DNA of 64,000 bases, taken from NCBI RefSeq assembly GCF_001049895.1, contig NZ_CVPE01000005.1, positions 124,001-188,000 on the forward strand, read 5' to 3'. The translations under genes and the position numbers were made by a program. Positions within the stretch are counted from its first letter, which is position 1. Each line of letters starts with the position of its first letter. This DNA comes from Rubeoparvulum massiliense (lineage in GTDB: Bacteria > Bacillota > Bacilli > Rubeoparvulales > Rubeoparvulaceae). Under the pieces are notes generated by a model that saw only the letters and a program-made list of their open reading frames with translations, had not been told where the DNA came from and did not search any database. This document shows, piece after piece, positions 27,141 to 37,856 of the stretch.

Positions 27141-27740
27141 ATGTATTTAGTACCAACAGTAATTGAACAGACCAACCGTGGAGAGCGAGCATACGATATC
27201 TACTCACGTTTGTTGAAAGATCGCATTATCTTCCTAGGCACGGAAATTGATGACCAAGTAGCCAATAGTATCGTCGCTCAACTCCTTTTTTTGGCTGCTG
27301 AAGATCCTGAAAAGGATATCTCACTATATATCAATAGCCCTGGTGGCTCCATTACTGCAGGCATGGCGATCTTTGATACCATGCAGTATATTAAGCCTGA
27401 TGTTTCCACCATCTGTATTGGAATGGCAGCATCCATGGGTTCCTTCCTGTTAATGGCTGGAGCTAAGGGAAAACGCTACGCTCTACCAAACAGTGAAGTA
27501 ATGATTCATCAGCCTCTTGGTGGTGCTCAAGGTCAAGCATCCGATATTGCCATTGCAGCGAAACGAATTATTGGCCTTCGCGAAAAGTTAAACAAAGAAT
27601 ATGCTTTAAGAACGGGCCAGCCTCTAGAAGTGGTTGAACGTGATACAGATCGCGATAACTTCATGAGTGCCTACGAAGCGAAAGAGTATGGTCTCATTGA
27701 CCAAGTCATTGAACACGTAGAACAAACACGGAATAAATAA
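27141..27740 (+). CDS. clpP: ATP-dependent Clp protease proteolytic subunit
   Basis: ClpP (199 aa) forms the tetradecameric peptidase that works with ClpX and ClpC and degrades tmRNA-tagged proteins among others. Catalytic Ser98 (GMAASMG), His123 (MIHQPLGG) and the Asp at about 172 in the DTDRDNFMS region form the triad. The N-terminal [20 protein letters not shown] is typical. The start ATG is preceded by GATGGGAGG. It is controlled by the CtsR operator just upstream and followed by an 11-bp terminator. It stands alone on the plus strand. Confidence 0.98.
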   Translation: MYLVPTVIEQTNRGERAYDIYSRLLKDRIIFLGTEIDDQVANSIVAQLLFLAAEDPEKDISLYINSPGGSITAGMAIFDTMQYIKPDVSTICIGMAASMGSFLLMAGAKGKRYALPNSEVMIHQPLGGAQGQASDIAIAAKRIIGLREKLNKEYALRTGQPLEVVERDTDRDNFMSAYEAKEYGLIDQVIEHVEQTRNK

Positions 27741-27761
27741 GCAAAAGTCCATCAATAATCG

Positions 27762-27794
27762 AAATCCCGTAGCGCTGAGAGCACTACGGGATTT
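27762..27794. terminator. Terminator between clpP and the PrcB-domain gene
   Basis: Perfect 11-bp arms (27762-27772, 27784-27794) around an 11-nt loop. Flanking A/T on both sides suggests it may serve both convergent genes. Confidence 0.75.
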
Positions 27795-27821
27795 CACTTG
27801 AAAATAAAGCATATTTGGAGA

Positions 27822-28604
27822 CTACTTAGCTTGACTGGGGTTCAAAGGAACCTTTGGTTCAGTAGGTGTTGGAGCTGGCGCACTAGGTGGTGTAGAGCCT
27901 GGTGTCAGCTCTGAGACCGGAGTAGTGAGATTGAATTGCAGCTGATCTATCGTCCATTCCCCTTCCACCTGGATTAACACATAGGGATAGGTGAAGACCT
28001 CGATGACCATATCATCGGGAGATGGATCGATATAACCAAAGTCTACATTAAGCTTACCATCCTTTAGATAAACCGCTTCCACTCCCACACCATATCCTCC
28101 CGTGTTCTTTTCCCCACGAGTAAGCAGGATATAGGTTTTTTCCTTCTCCGTCTTCACATATTGCCCTTCTGTACCAGTACGACCCTTCACCCAGGTTTGT
28201 AATTCCTGACTGGGTTCAGTGACGAGAGTAAATTCCACCTTCTCTCCCCCTCGACTTCCATCATCCACCACATGATCCTGACCTTCATCAGCAGGATCCA
28301 CCTGACGATCGCGGATAGCTACAGTTCGACTCCCTTCATCCCAGGTAACCTCTTTATTAAATTGCTCAGCGATTAAACGAAGTGGTACATACGTTGTTCC
28401 TTCATATAGAAAGGCAAGGGGAACCTGCTTCCCTTGATTTTCATAGAGGAATGGATCAGCTGTAGATCCACTGAATGGTTTGCCATTGTACTCCAATTGA
28501 ACTTTATGCCAGGTAATCTCCAATGATGGGTGGGCAAAACCGACGATGGATACGACAAGCAGCGTACTCAAAATACCGAGTAAAAAAGCTTTCGTTGCTT
28601 TCAT
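27822..28604 (-). CDS. Secreted protein with copper-amine-oxidase-like stalk and PrcB-like domain
   Basis: A 260-aa secreted protein. Residues 1-25 form a signal peptide. Residues about 35-95 match the copper amine oxidase N-terminal-like (stalk) domain, with YEGTTYVPLRLIAEQFNKEV followed by TWDEGSRTV. Residues about 115-215 resemble the PrcB C-terminal domain (YILLTRGEKNTGGYGVGVEAV). The last 30 residues are Pro- and Ser-rich. Related proteins are common on the surface of Bacillota, but their role is largely unknown. The gene follows the SIMPL gene by 33 bp, so the two are probably co-transcribed. Confidence 0.75.
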   Translation of the reverse strand: MKATKAFLLGILSTLLVVSIVGFAHPSLEITWHKVQLEYNGKPFSGSTADPFLYENQGKQVPLAFLYEGTTYVPLRLIAEQFNKEVTWDEGSRTVAIRDRQVDPADEGQDHVVDDGSRGGEKVEFTLVTEPSQELQTWVKGRTGTEGQYVKTEKEKTYILLTRGEKNTGGYGVGVEAVYLKDGKLNVDFGYIDPSPDDMVIEVFTYPYVLIQVEGEWTIDQLQFNLTTPVSELTPGSTPPSAPAPTPTEPKVPLNPSQAK

Positions 28605-28637
28605 GGGTATTCATCCTTTCCCTAATACTTTCTTCCA

Positions 28638-29411
28638 TTATGATGGATTCACTTTAACTTGGTAGATCACCTGAACATCACTTCGTATCTCCATTTCACC
28701 GGGAGCGATGGCTGTTTGTACCGTATTAGTAGCCATTTCCATCATCGCTTCTTCTTTATACATGGGTGTGAAAATGGGACCAGAACCAGGAGAATTATAA
28801 GTGACTGATTGGACACCAACAACCTTCCCATTCAACGCCTTAGCGATGGTATCTGCTTTAATCCTAGCGTTCTTCATGGCTTCTGACAGAACTTGGAGTT
28901 CGTACTCCGCATCCTTCTCTGTATCAAAGTAAATGGAATCCACTTCATTCACACCTGCAGCATGAACTGCATCGAGAATGGCGCCGATTTTCTGAAGATC
29001 TCTCACTTTGATCTCTAAAATATGTTGGACTTGATAGCCAATTAGCTTCCGTTCATCATCCTTATAGCTATACTCTGGATAGGTTGAGAAGCGAATCGTC
29101 TTAATCTCTTCATCCTTTAGTTGATATGGAGCAAGTGCCTTCCGAACTGCATCCATTTTGATACGATTGGCTTCATTGGCCTTCTCTGCTGTAGCTTCTC
29201 TTGTGATTACACCAAATTGAACATAGGCCACATCAGGCTGCACCTTCATGGTGGCCGTACCCGATACATAGACTGCTGTCAAGTTAGTACTACTTCCTGG
29301 TGCTGGTTCAGCATGAACCGTCGCTGATAGTGGAAGCATTGTAACCAATAATACCAGGGTCATCAGCATAAGCATGGTCCTATTATTTCTACAAAGTAAG
29401 TTCATTTTCAT
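28638..29411 (-). CDS. SIMPL (DUF541) domain protein, secreted
   Basis: A 257-aa protein with a signal peptide (hydrophobic residues about 12-35, ending SATVHA) and a single SIMPL domain (VSGTATMKVQPDVAYVQFGV; IGYQVQHILEIKVRDL; ARIKADTIAKALNGKV). SIMPL proteins form oligomeric rings in the periplasm or on the cell surface; the physiological role is unclear. The start ATG at 29411 follows GGGAGGAGGAAGAATA. A longer frame to 29444 is less likely. It lies between cls and the PrcB-domain gene in the same direction. Confidence 0.85.
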   Translation of the reverse strand: MKMNLLCRNNRTMLMLMTLVLLVTMLPLSATVHAEPAPGSSTNLTAVYVSGTATMKVQPDVAYVQFGVITREATAEKANEANRIKMDAVRKALAPYQLKDEEIKTIRFSTYPEYSYKDDERKLIGYQVQHILEIKVRDLQKIGAILDAVHAAGVNEVDSIYFDTEKDAEYELQVLSEAMKNARIKADTIAKALNGKVVGVQSVTYNSPGSGPIFTPMYKEEAMMEMATNTVQTAIAPGEMEIRSDVQVIYQVKVNPS

Positions 29412-29489
29412 TATTCTTCCTCCTCCCATACTGTTTTCTACCATGGTAACGACTGGGAAGGAAGAAAGGTTATGCCCCGCTCAAAAAAA

Positions 29490-30953
29490 TTATAAAAGCG
29501 GTGAAAAGAGCCGAGCAATCGATTCACGAATTCGAATCCATAGGGAAGGATCGGGATTGACATACTCCTCATAGCTCTTACATTCCTTTAAATCATTGAG
29601 GAATTGCACTTCTAATTCCTTCACAACATCATCATCATAGAGGATGGCATTCACTTCAAAGTTGAGCTGGAAGCTCCGTAAGTCTACATTAGCCGAGCCT
29701 ACACTACCCATGATGGAATCAACAGTTAGCGCCTTAGCATGGATAAAGCCCTTATCATAGAAATAGATCTTCACACCATCCTCATGAAGCTCTTTTAAAT
29801 AAGACATGGAGGCCCAATGAACAACAGGATGATCTGCATTAGCAGGAAAGATAATCCGTACATCCACGCCACTGAGGGCAGCTGTTTTTAACGCCATAAT
29901 TAAGCTTTCTTCCGGAATAAAGTAGGGAGATGTGATATAGATATGCTCTTGTGCAAAGCCAAGCATGGTAAAATAGGCCTGCATAATCGACTCATGATCC
30001 GAATCAGGCCCACTGCTGATCACCTGAATTGGCTTATGAACAGCGGTAGGGGGCAAATCTGCTTCCTGTAGAGTTGGGAAGTAACTCTTGGTCAGAATCC
30101 ACTCCTGCGAGGCAAAATACCAATCACTACAAAAAACCCGCTGTAAAAATTTCACCGCTTCACCTTGAATGCGCATATGCGTATCGCGCCAGTATCCTAA
30201 TGGACCTTTACCCATATACTCATCACCGATATTCAGTCCGCCAATATATCCGATGATCCCATCAACAACCACGATCTTGCGATGGTTCCGATAGTTCACC
30301 TTACTATTAAGCAATGGGTACCGTAAGGGTAAGAATGGAATCATTTGAATGCCATGGGACTTCATCTCATTAATATAGGAAGAAGGTAGTTTTTTACTAC
30401 CTAATGCATCATAGAGAAATCGAACCTCTACGCCCCTTTTCGCTGCATCGATTAAGATTTCCTTTAATTGCTTACCTAAATTATCATCACGGACAATATA
30501 AAACTCCAAATGAATATGATGCTGCGCACGCTTCAAATCATTAAACAGCTCAGGAAAAGCCCTATTTCCATCTAAGAACAACTGCGTCTGATTATTTACC
30601 GTAAAGGGTGCACGACAATTATGAAGTAGGAGATTGATCAATCTTCGTTTACTTCCTGGGTATCGTTTAATCAGCTCCACATGTTCACGCTGGAATGAGT
30701 ATTGCCAAAGCCAGTCTGCATCAGAACGGTCCTGCTCCTCTTTCCGTTGCAGCTGCTTACGCTTTCGCAGACTCTGTCCAAAAAGCATATAAAAAACAAA
30801 CCCCACCACTGGAATAAACACCATAACAATGAGCCAGGCTAGGGTCTTCGTGGGGTTTCGATTCTCCAATACAAGAACAACACTAATAAGCACCAACATA
30901 AGAACAAAGATACTGATGACGACGAATGTGATAATTTCCCAATATGAGAGCAT
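29490..30953 (-). CDS. cls: Cardiolipin synthase
   Basis: Cardiolipin synthase (487 aa) joins two phosphatidylglycerols at the membrane. Two N-terminal membrane helices (about residues 5-25 and 38-58) precede two phospholipase-D motifs: HRKIVVVDGIIGYIGG and HAKALTVDSIMGSVGSANVD, each with the catalytic His-Lys pair. The length is typical of Bacillus ClsA. The start is the ATG at 30953 after AAGGTGGTTAAC; an upstream ATG at 30968 lacks a site. Confidence 0.95.
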   Translation of the reverse strand: MLSYWEIITFVVISIFVLMLVLISVVLVLENRNPTKTLAWLIVMVFIPVVGFVFYMLFGQSLRKRKQLQRKEEQDRSDADWLWQYSFQREHVELIKRYPGSKRRLINLLLHNCRAPFTVNNQTQLFLDGNRAFPELFNDLKRAQHHIHLEFYIVRDDNLGKQLKEILIDAAKRGVEVRFLYDALGSKKLPSSYINEMKSHGIQMIPFLPLRYPLLNSKVNYRNHRKIVVVDGIIGYIGGLNIGDEYMGKGPLGYWRDTHMRIQGEAVKFLQRVFCSDWYFASQEWILTKSYFPTLQEADLPPTAVHKPIQVISSGPDSDHESIMQAYFTMLGFAQEHIYITSPYFIPEESLIMALKTAALSGVDVRIIFPANADHPVVHWASMSYLKELHEDGVKIYFYDKGFIHAKALTVDSIMGSVGSANVDLRSFQLNFEVNAILYDDDVVKELEVQFLNDLKECKSYEEYVNPDPSLWIRIRESIARLFSPLL

Positions 30954-31047
30954 GTTAACCACCTTCATATCTATGTATTGGATTTCAATAAGCAGTACAC
31001 TCCTCCCATTTGTGTATCCGTTCTTTCTCTCTTTGGTTGGCTATGCT

Positions 31048-31299
31048 TTATTCACTGATCATCTGCTTCAGTGCCTCAATGGCCTCTTCCTGATCATCCC
31101 CATCAGCACCGAGGATCACCGCTTGACCACGGGCAACAGCTAGACTCATGACGCCCATAATACTCTTTGCATTAACTCGACGGCCATCTTTTGTAATGGT
31201 AATCTCCGAACGAAAACGATTCGCTTCTTGGACAAAAAGTGCTGCTGGACGCGCCTGTAATCCCGTCTTTAAAGTAACCACAACTTCTTCCTCAACCAT
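31048..31299 (-). CDS. crh: Catabolite-repression HPr-like protein Crh
   Basis: Crh (83 aa) is a homologue of HPr that acts only in regulation. Gln15 (GLQARPAA) replaces the phosphorylated His15 of HPr, so it cannot take part in sugar transport, while Ser46 (NAKSIMGV) is kept and is the target of HPr kinase. Seryl-phosphorylated Crh is a cofactor of CcpA. The ATG follows GGAGGGGGAAGTTCA. It is the last gene of the rapZ-glmR-whiA-crh group as in B. subtilis, and its kinase gene hprK lies 9 kb away in the same window. Confidence 0.95.
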   Translation of the reverse strand: MVEEEVVVTLKTGLQARPAALFVQEANRFRSEITITKDGRRVNAKSIMGVMSLAVARGQAVILGADGDDQEEAIEALKQMISE

Positions 31300-31361
31300 T
31301 GAACTTCCCCCTCCATAATGACAAAGATTCCCATGTTATTTACCTGTATTATAGCATGAAG

Positions 31362-32306
31362 TTAACCTTGATTCTCCGGATGCTCCATTAAGTTTTTCGC
31401 AATTTCCTCAATCTTACGCAGACGATGATTCACACCAGACTTACTCACCTTACCATTGGGTAATAATTCACCGAGTTCATTAAGGTTCAAATCGGGGTGT
31501 TCTAAGCGAACCCTCGCTACCTCCAATAATTTAGGTGGCAATGTTTCCAAACCAATGGTCGCATCGATATATTTAATGGATTCAACCTGACGAATGGCAG
31601 CGCTTACTGTTTTGTTAAGATTAGCTGTCTCACAATTGACCAAGCGGTTTACTGAATTACGCATATCCTTTAGAATCCGTACATCTTCAAAATTTAAAAC
31701 CGCTTGCGAAGCACCGATCAGACGTAAAAAATCAGCGATTTTTTCGCCTTCTTTCATATACATAACATGCCCTTTTTTCCGTTCAATTTCCTTCGCATTT
31801 AAAAAAAATGAGTTGGTAAGATTGGTTAAACTGTGGCAATGATCCTCATAAGACGAAAAAATCTCTAAGTGATACGAGGTGGACTCAGGATGATTTACTG
31901 ATCCTCCTGCTAAAAAAGCACCGCGAAGATAAGCGCGCTTACAGCAATCCTTCTCAATGACGGTGGGATCAATTTGGTGATGGACCACGGGACCATCCTT
32001 CCAGATACCTAATTCCTCAAGAATTTGCCGCGTTTGCTCCTTCACACGTACGAGATATACATTATTCTTCTTCAATCGCATCTTCTTGCGAACTAAGAGC
32101 TCTGATGTGATTCCATATAGCTCCTTCAGCAAAATATAGATCCTACGAGCGATGGCTGCATTCTCTGTTGCAATTTCAAGAACCAATGGTTTTCCTAACT
32201 GAAGAGTGCCATTCATCTGTGCCAATGCGGAGAGCTCTGCCCGCATACAGCACTGATCCACCTCGATCATGGTTAACTCTTTTTTTGTTTTTGCAGCAAA
32301 GGACAT
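31362..32306 (-). CDS. whiA: WhiA, DNA-binding regulator of division and chromosome segregation
   Basis: WhiA (314 aa) has an N-terminal homing-endonuclease-like fold without nuclease function ([38 protein letters not shown]) and a C-terminal helix-turn-helix ([20 protein letters not shown]). In B. subtilis it affects cell division and metabolism. Its ATG shares one base with the glmR stop (TAATG), so translation is coupled. Confidence 0.96.
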   Translation of the reverse strand: MSFAAKTKKELTMIEVDQCCMRAELSALAQMNGTLQLGKPLVLEIATENAAIARRIYILLKELYGITSELLVRKKMRLKKNNVYLVRVKEQTRQILEELGIWKDGPVVHHQIDPTVIEKDCCKRAYLRGAFLAGGSVNHPESTSYHLEIFSSYEDHCHSLTNLTNSFFLNAKEIERKKGHVMYMKEGEKIADFLRLIGASQAVLNFEDVRILKDMRNSVNRLVNCETANLNKTVSAAIRQVESIKYIDATIGLETLPPKLLEVARVRLEHPDLNLNELGELLPNGKVSKSGVNHRLRKIEEIAKNLMEHPENQG

Positions 32307-33328
32307 TATTCACCATTCCATTTCTCCATGTTTTCCCTTAACCAGTTGTATAGAAATGCACCCACTTGGTCTGGATCATGGTGTAGGAGTAATTGGTTTG
32401 AAACCAGGTCACCATATAGTATTTCTACGCCTAATTCCACAAGACGTTGTTGATCAATAGGGACGGGTCGTGCTCCTTCTTCAAGATAGTTTCGCAGTAA
32501 TGGATCAGGGATCGGCCGCTTATTAACTAGCACCGCATCTACAAATGGTCGTTGCAAATGCTCATAGAGCACTTCAAGATGACGACTTACGGTAAAGCCA
32601 TCGGTCTCACCTGGCTGCGTCATTACATTACAAACGTAGATTACCTTTGCCCGAGCATCCGCCATGGCATCCACCACACCTGGAACCATTAAAGTAGGAA
32701 GTGTGCTGGTATAAAGGCTACCGGGACTGATCACGATCAGATCAGCCTCTTCAATGGCCTGAATCGTATCCGGCAATGGATGGGGTTGTCTTGGCTCTAA
32801 ATAGACTCGACGGATCGGTTGACCTGCATGGGGAATCTTTGATTCTCCACGGATCACTCGTCCATCCATCATCTCTGCAACAAGGGTAATCCGTTCTTCA
32901 GAGACGGGTAGAACATTCCCAGCCACTGCAAAAACATGACTAAAAGCATGAACCGCCTTGACAAAATCCCCACTAATCTCTGTCAATGCCGCAATAATTA
33001 GATTTCCTAAGGTATGACCACTCAGTCCTGAACCATTATTAAAGCGATGCTGAATCATCTTCTCTAGCAAAGGCTCCATATCTGCAAGGGCAACCAATAC
33101 ATTACGGATATCGCCAGGGGGTAGCATATTCATCTCTTCCCGTAGCTTTCCAGAACTGCCCCCATCGTCCGCTACAGTAACAATTGCTGTTAAATTAAGG
33201 GGATAGGTTTTGAGACCTCGTAAGACCACAGGAAGACCCGTACCTCCACCTAAAACAACTACATTGGGTTGACCATGTTGCTTCTCTATCTCCATCCTGA
33301 TCTCTCCCATACTTAATGATGGAGTCAT
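32306..33328 (-). CDS. glmR: GlmR/YvcK, gluconeogenesis and cell-wall precursor factor
   Basis: A CofD-like protein (340 aa) that binds UDP-GlcNAc and stimulates GlmS in B. subtilis; it is needed for cell-wall supply on gluconeogenic carbon. Motifs: [32 protein letters not shown], and [17 protein letters not shown] at 33328 follows AAGGAGTAGTTGA, which overlaps the rapZ stop. Neighbours RapZ, WhiA and Crh form the conserved group. Confidence 0.95.
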   Translation of the reverse strand: MTPSLSMGEIRMEIEKQHGQPNVVVLGGGTGLPVVLRGLKTYPLNLTAIVTVADDGGSSGKLREEMNMLPPGDIRNVLVALADMEPLLEKMIQHRFNNGSGLSGHTLGNLIIAALTEISGDFVKAVHAFSHVFAVAGNVLPVSEERITLVAEMMDGRVIRGESKIPHAGQPIRRVYLEPRQPHPLPDTIQAIEEADLIVISPGSLYTSTLPTLMVPGVVDAMADARAKVIYVCNVMTQPGETDGFTVSRHLEVLYEHLQRPFVDAVLVNKRPIPDPLLRNYLEEGARPVPIDQQRLVELGVEILYGDLVSNQLLLHHDPDQVGAFLYNWLRENMEKWNGE

Positions 33329-33332
33329 TCAA

Positions 33333-34199
33333 CTACTCCTTCTCAATGTCGCGGTGTGCAATGGAAGTTCTAAAATCTTGAGCATAGTAACGGTATAAAT
33401 AATCCGCAATGGTAACAGAGCGATGTTTCCCACCTGTGCAACCGATGGCAATCACAATTTGTCCTTTTCCTTCCCTTTTATACTGGGGAAGTAAGTAGGT
33501 TAAGAACTGTGTCAATTGCTCAAGAAACTGTTCTGTATCCTTCCACTTCATCACATACTCTGCTACCTCGGGATCCTTACCCGTTCTTGGACGCAATGAA
33601 TCAACATAATGGGGATTTGGCAAAAAGCGGACATCAAATACCAGATCGGCATCGATGGGCATCCCATACTTAAAACCAAAGGATAATATATAGACAGGGA
33701 ACCTACCTTCTTCTTTTATTACGAATGAGTCAACCATTCGTTCCCTTAATTGAAGCGGTTTCATACGTGATGTATCTAAAATGAGATTGGCTCGGCCTTT
33801 TAACTCCTCCAATAGCTTGCGCTCCCGCTGAATTCCATCGAGGAGGGAACCCTCAGGGGCGAGAGGATGGCGACGGCGTGTCTGCTTATACCGAGAAATT
33901 AAGGTTTGATCACTTGCATCTAAATAGACGATCTTCACATTAAGCCCTTGAAATTGATTGAGTTGATTTAATGAAGTGAAGAGTTGATCAAAAAATTGTC
34001 GTCCACGTAAATCAATAACCAACGCGACACGACCGATTTTTCCACCCGACTGTTCAATTAGCTCTGCAAACTTCGGGATTAATACAGGTGGTAAATTATC
34101 AATACAGTAAAAGCCATTATCCTCTAAACTCTGCATGGCCACTGTTTTTCCTGCACCTGACATCCCAGTTATGATAACCATGGAGATTTCCTGATCCAT
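33333..34199 (-). CDS. rapZ: RNase adapter / nucleotide-binding protein RapZ
   Basis: A 288-aa P-loop protein of the YvcJ/RapZ family. The Walker A reads GMSGAGKT at about residues 12-19 and the C-terminal domain shows SFGFKYGMP and [11 protein letters not shown]. In E. coli RapZ directs decay of the GlmZ RNA; in B. subtilis YvcJ binds GTP and its target is unknown, so the name follows the family. It heads the rapZ-glmR-whiA-crh operon, separated from trxB by a terminator. Confidence 0.94.
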   Translation of the reverse strand: MDQEISMVIITGMSGAGKTVAMQSLEDNGFYCIDNLPPVLIPKFAELIEQSGGKIGRVALVIDLRGRQFFDQLFTSLNQLNQFQGLNVKIVYLDASDQTLISRYKQTRRRHPLAPEGSLLDGIQRERKLLEELKGRANLILDTSRMKPLQLRERMVDSFVIKEEGRFPVYILSFGFKYGMPIDADLVFDVRFLPNPHYVDSLRPRTGKDPEVAEYVMKWKDTEQFLEQLTQFLTYLLPQYKREGKGQIVIAIGCTGGKHRSVTIADYLYRYYAQDFRTSIAHRDIEKE

Positions 34200-34261
34200 T
34201 TTGACCCCATCTTTCTATCACTATATGCTTTAGCATAGCAAACTTAATGTAACAAAGAAAG

Positions 34262-34286
34262 AGACGTTACACCAAGTGTAACGTCT
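34262..34286 (-). terminator. Terminator after trxB region boundary
   Basis: Perfect 11-bp arms (34262-34272, 34276-34286) with a 3-nt loop, followed on the minus strand by CTTTCTTTGTT. It ends the trxB transcript ahead of rapZ. Confidence 0.75.
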
Positions 34287-34387
34287 AGTACCAATTTATG
34301 TCTTAAGGGGGTAACAAGAGATACCCCTATCTTACCCAACGAAGATAACAATTGGATTACAATCATGTTAAAAATATCTTAAAATTT

Positions 34388-35374
<987 letters not shown>

Positions 35375-35393
35375 TCAAAGCGTGTCGACATTG

Positions 35394-35419
35394 ATCCCCC
35401 ACCTCTGCAGATGGGGGAT
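35394..35419. repeat. G/C-rich inverted repeat between the TPR gene and trxB
   Basis: Arms ATCCCCCA and TGGGGGAT (8 bp) around a 10-nt loop. No T-run follows on the minus strand, so it may be an attenuator or simple hairpin in the intergenic space; function unknown. Confidence 0.4.
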
Positions 35420-35511
35420 ACATCATGTCACTTCGCTTATCAATACAATTCATGATTATCTTATTTATATCATGAGGAGATGAGATCTGTCAAATACCCT
35501 TTGGGGTATAT

Positions 35512-37200
35512 TTAATCTTCATGATCTGAAATACTTTGCCTCAATTCCCGTAGATATGTTTGCATGGTAGAAAGAGGTGCCTCAAAGATGAATGCCATCT
35601 CCCGCTGGGTAATGGCAGGTGTCGCTTCCTGAACAGCTTCATACAATACCGCTGCTGCCCATGCTCTACTATTTCGCTTCGCTGGTAGCTGTGAACCGCT
35701 GGACAAATATTGAACCCACAGGGCAATCGCTGTCTGATAAACCATGCTACTTTGGTCCCCTTGGATGCCCAAACGGAGTCGGAAGACCACATCATATAAG
35801 AACGCAAGCCAGTCTGGATAATTCTCTGGCTCATCCAACTCAATCTCCTGGTCTTCCCAAGTCACCGTATACCCTTCACCTTTACCAAGACAAATTAACA
35901 CGAGAATGGCCATCTGCCGAAGCCAATCCTCCTGGGTAGTATCGTCGATGAGCTGGCGAAGCACTTGCTTCGTCTCCTCATCAGGTAGGTAGATAAAGGC
36001 TTGGAGTAAGCGTTGTTTCGTCTCTCCACTTCCCGTACGGAATGCCCAGATTAAGGTAGACCTTAGATAGGGGGTATTCCACAATCGTTGCACAAGGCCA
36101 TGATGTTCTGTGATCTGAGCGAAAAACGATTCATCTAACTTCTGATAATTATAAGGAAGCATCCCATAGTTCACATGACCAGCAAGCTGATCTTCCACAA
36201 GCTTAAGATAGAATGAGGGTACATCCTCATCAGGAATCCATTGTACTAACTGTTTCCAATACTTACGTGCGAGCTTATATCTTCCCGTATTAAAGGCAGA
36301 AATCGCTAAGAAATGCTGCGCAATAATATCTCCTGACACCTGGTGATTAATAAGTACTTGAAAGCGTCGATACGCCTCTTCATGGTCCCCAAGCATCCCA
36401 AATGTGGCTGCTAGCTTGAACATTTGCTCCTCTTGAATCGGCCAGATGTTACGAAGTAACTTTAGCACTTGTACAGCTTTTTCTAATTCCTGCTTATGTG
36501 TATAGATCACTGCAAGATTGGCTAGTGCATGCAAGTTTCCCGGATCTCGCTCCAATAAAAGTGTCGTAGTGAAGAGTGCTTCATCTAGCCGTTCCAAATA
36601 GAAATAGGCTAAGGCTAAATTATTCTGCGCAGCAGAAAAATCAGGATGATCCTTGACGATCTCCTCTAATTTTTTTGCAGCCTCCTCAATCTCTCCATTC
36701 TCCAAAAGTTCCCGTGCTTCTTGATGTCGAAGAAAAAGCTGCTGCTCTTCCTTGCTGCGAATGATCTTTACTGGCATCTCAAGTTCAAAGCTGAGAAAGT
36801 CTAATATATCTTCTGCATCATCTGCATACTCCCCAAAGGGAGACTCGGCAAGATAGCGGGACGCATATTCCTCTGCTAGCTCCCACTGCTCCATGAGCAT
36901 ATAATTGTTCGCCAACAGAAAGTTGCAATCACTGACCTCTTGATTCCACTCTTTCAGCATAAATTTAAGAACTTGATTGGCCTCGCGCATCCGATCAGCT
37001 TCCGTTAGGGATTCTGCAAGATAGTAGTAGGCATCCTTCCCCTTCGGGTTCAAGATCAAGCTCTTTTTAAAGTATTTGACTGCTTTATCATAATAAGATT
37101 TTTCACGATATTTTAATCCCAATTGTAAAAAGAATTGGGCATCTTGTTTCATAGGGACCACTTTATTTCTATGAGGTCTCATGGGTTCATCATCCTTCAC
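35512..37200 (-). CDS. TPR-repeat protein (YvcD-like)
   Basis: A 562-aa protein made largely of tetratricopeptide repeats in its first 320 residues (YYDKAVKYFKKSLILNPKGKDAYYYLAESL, PDFSAAQNNLALAYFYLERLDEALF). The C-terminal half has no recognisable domain but ends in a segment resembling a helix-turn-helix (AITQREMAFIFEAPLSTMQTYLRELR). It corresponds in position to yvcD of B. subtilis, whose role is unknown. The start could be the GTG at 37200 (GAGG 5 bases before) or the ATG at 37182 (AAGGA). TPR proteins are scaffolds for protein partners; none can be named. Confidence 0.8.
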   Translation of the reverse strand: MKDDEPMRPHRNKVVPMKQDAQFFLQLGLKYREKSYYDKAVKYFKKSLILNPKGKDAYYYLAESLTEADRMREANQVLKFMLKEWNQEVSDCNFLLANNYMLMEQWELAEEYASRYLAESPFGEYADDAEDILDFLSFELEMPVKIIRSKEEQQLFLRHQEARELLENGEIEEAAKKLEEIVKDHPDFSAAQNNLALAYFYLERLDEALFTTTLLLERDPGNLHALANLAVIYTHKQELEKAVQVLKLLRNIWPIQEEQMFKLAATFGMLGDHEEAYRRFQVLINHQVSGDIIAQHFLAISAFNTGRYKLARKYWKQLVQWIPDEDVPSFYLKLVEDQLAGHVNYGMLPYNYQKLDESFFAQITEHHGLVQRLWNTPYLRSTLIWAFRTGSGETKQRLLQAFIYLPDEETKQVLRQLIDDTTQEDWLRQMAILVLICLGKGEGYTVTWEDQEIELDEPENYPDWLAFLYDVVFRLRLGIQGDQSSMVYQTAIALWVQYLSSGSQLPAKRNSRAWAAAVLYEAVQEATPAITQREMAFIFEAPLSTMQTYLRELRQSISDHED

Positions 37201-37274
37201 TTATTCCTCATTCAATCATTCCGATGCTTCTTACAGGCAAGTATATCACAAAGGATTCCTACTTCCCAAAAGAA

Positions 37275-37302
37275 AAGTGTTCCGAAAACACTCGGAACAC
37301 TT
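37275..37302 (-). terminator. Terminator of the hprK-lgt-yvoD-ppaX-yvoF operon
   Basis: Perfect 11-bp arms (37275-37285, 37292-37302), 6-nt loop, then TTTTCTTTTGG on the minus strand, 54 bases after the yvoF stop. Confidence 0.85.
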
Positions 37303-37355
37303 GTTGATGAGAATGTGAATAGCCTCTACTTACTGTATAGATCTCATGCAGATCA

Positions 37356-37856
37356 CTACGAAGTCTTTCCATCCAAATGTTTAATAATCTTCGCTGGATT
37401 GCCTGCCACCATCGTATAAGGTGGTACATCCTTGGTGACCACACTTCCTGCTGCGACAATGGCATGATCCCCAATACGGATACCTGGTAAAATTAAGGAG
37501 GTGGCCCCAATCATTACATGATCACCAATGACTACCTGACCTAAGCGATACTCTTCGATGAGATACTCATGACAAAGAATAGTGGTACCATAGCCAATTA
37601 CGCAATTTTTACCTACCTGAATCAACTCTGGATACATGATATCCACCATTACCTTGTACGCAAAGGCCGTCTTCTCTCCCACCTTCATCTTGAGAAGGTG
37701 GCGATACATCCAATTCTTCCAAGAGAGAAAAGGGGTATAATGACTGAGCTGAATCACAAAGGTATTTCGAAAGACCTTCCAGAAGTTCACGGTTCGGTAG
37801 ATCTGCCAGAGGGAGTTACTTCCTTCCACTCCGTATCGAGTGGTTCTCCTCATCAC
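37356..37856 (-). CDS. yvoF: Acyltransferase with hexapeptide repeats (YvoF-like)
   Basis: A 166-aa transferase of the left-handed beta-helix type. The hexapeptide pattern runs from about residue 70 (IQVGKNCVIGYGTTILCHEYLI) to VIGDHVMIGATSLILPGIRIGDHAIVAAGSVVTKDVPP. The likely reaction is transfer of an acetyl or other acyl group to a sugar, but the substrate is unknown. It overlaps ppaX by 4 bases and is the last gene of the hprK operon, as in B. subtilis. Confidence 0.88.
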   Translation of the reverse strand: MMRRTTRYGVEGSNSLWQIYRTVNFWKVFRNTFVIQLSHYTPFLSWKNWMYRHLLKMKVGEKTAFAYKVMVDIMYPELIQVGKNCVIGYGTTILCHEYLIEEYRLGQVVIGDHVMIGATSLILPGIRIGDHAIVAAGSVVTKDVPPYTMVAGNPAKIIKHLDGKTS

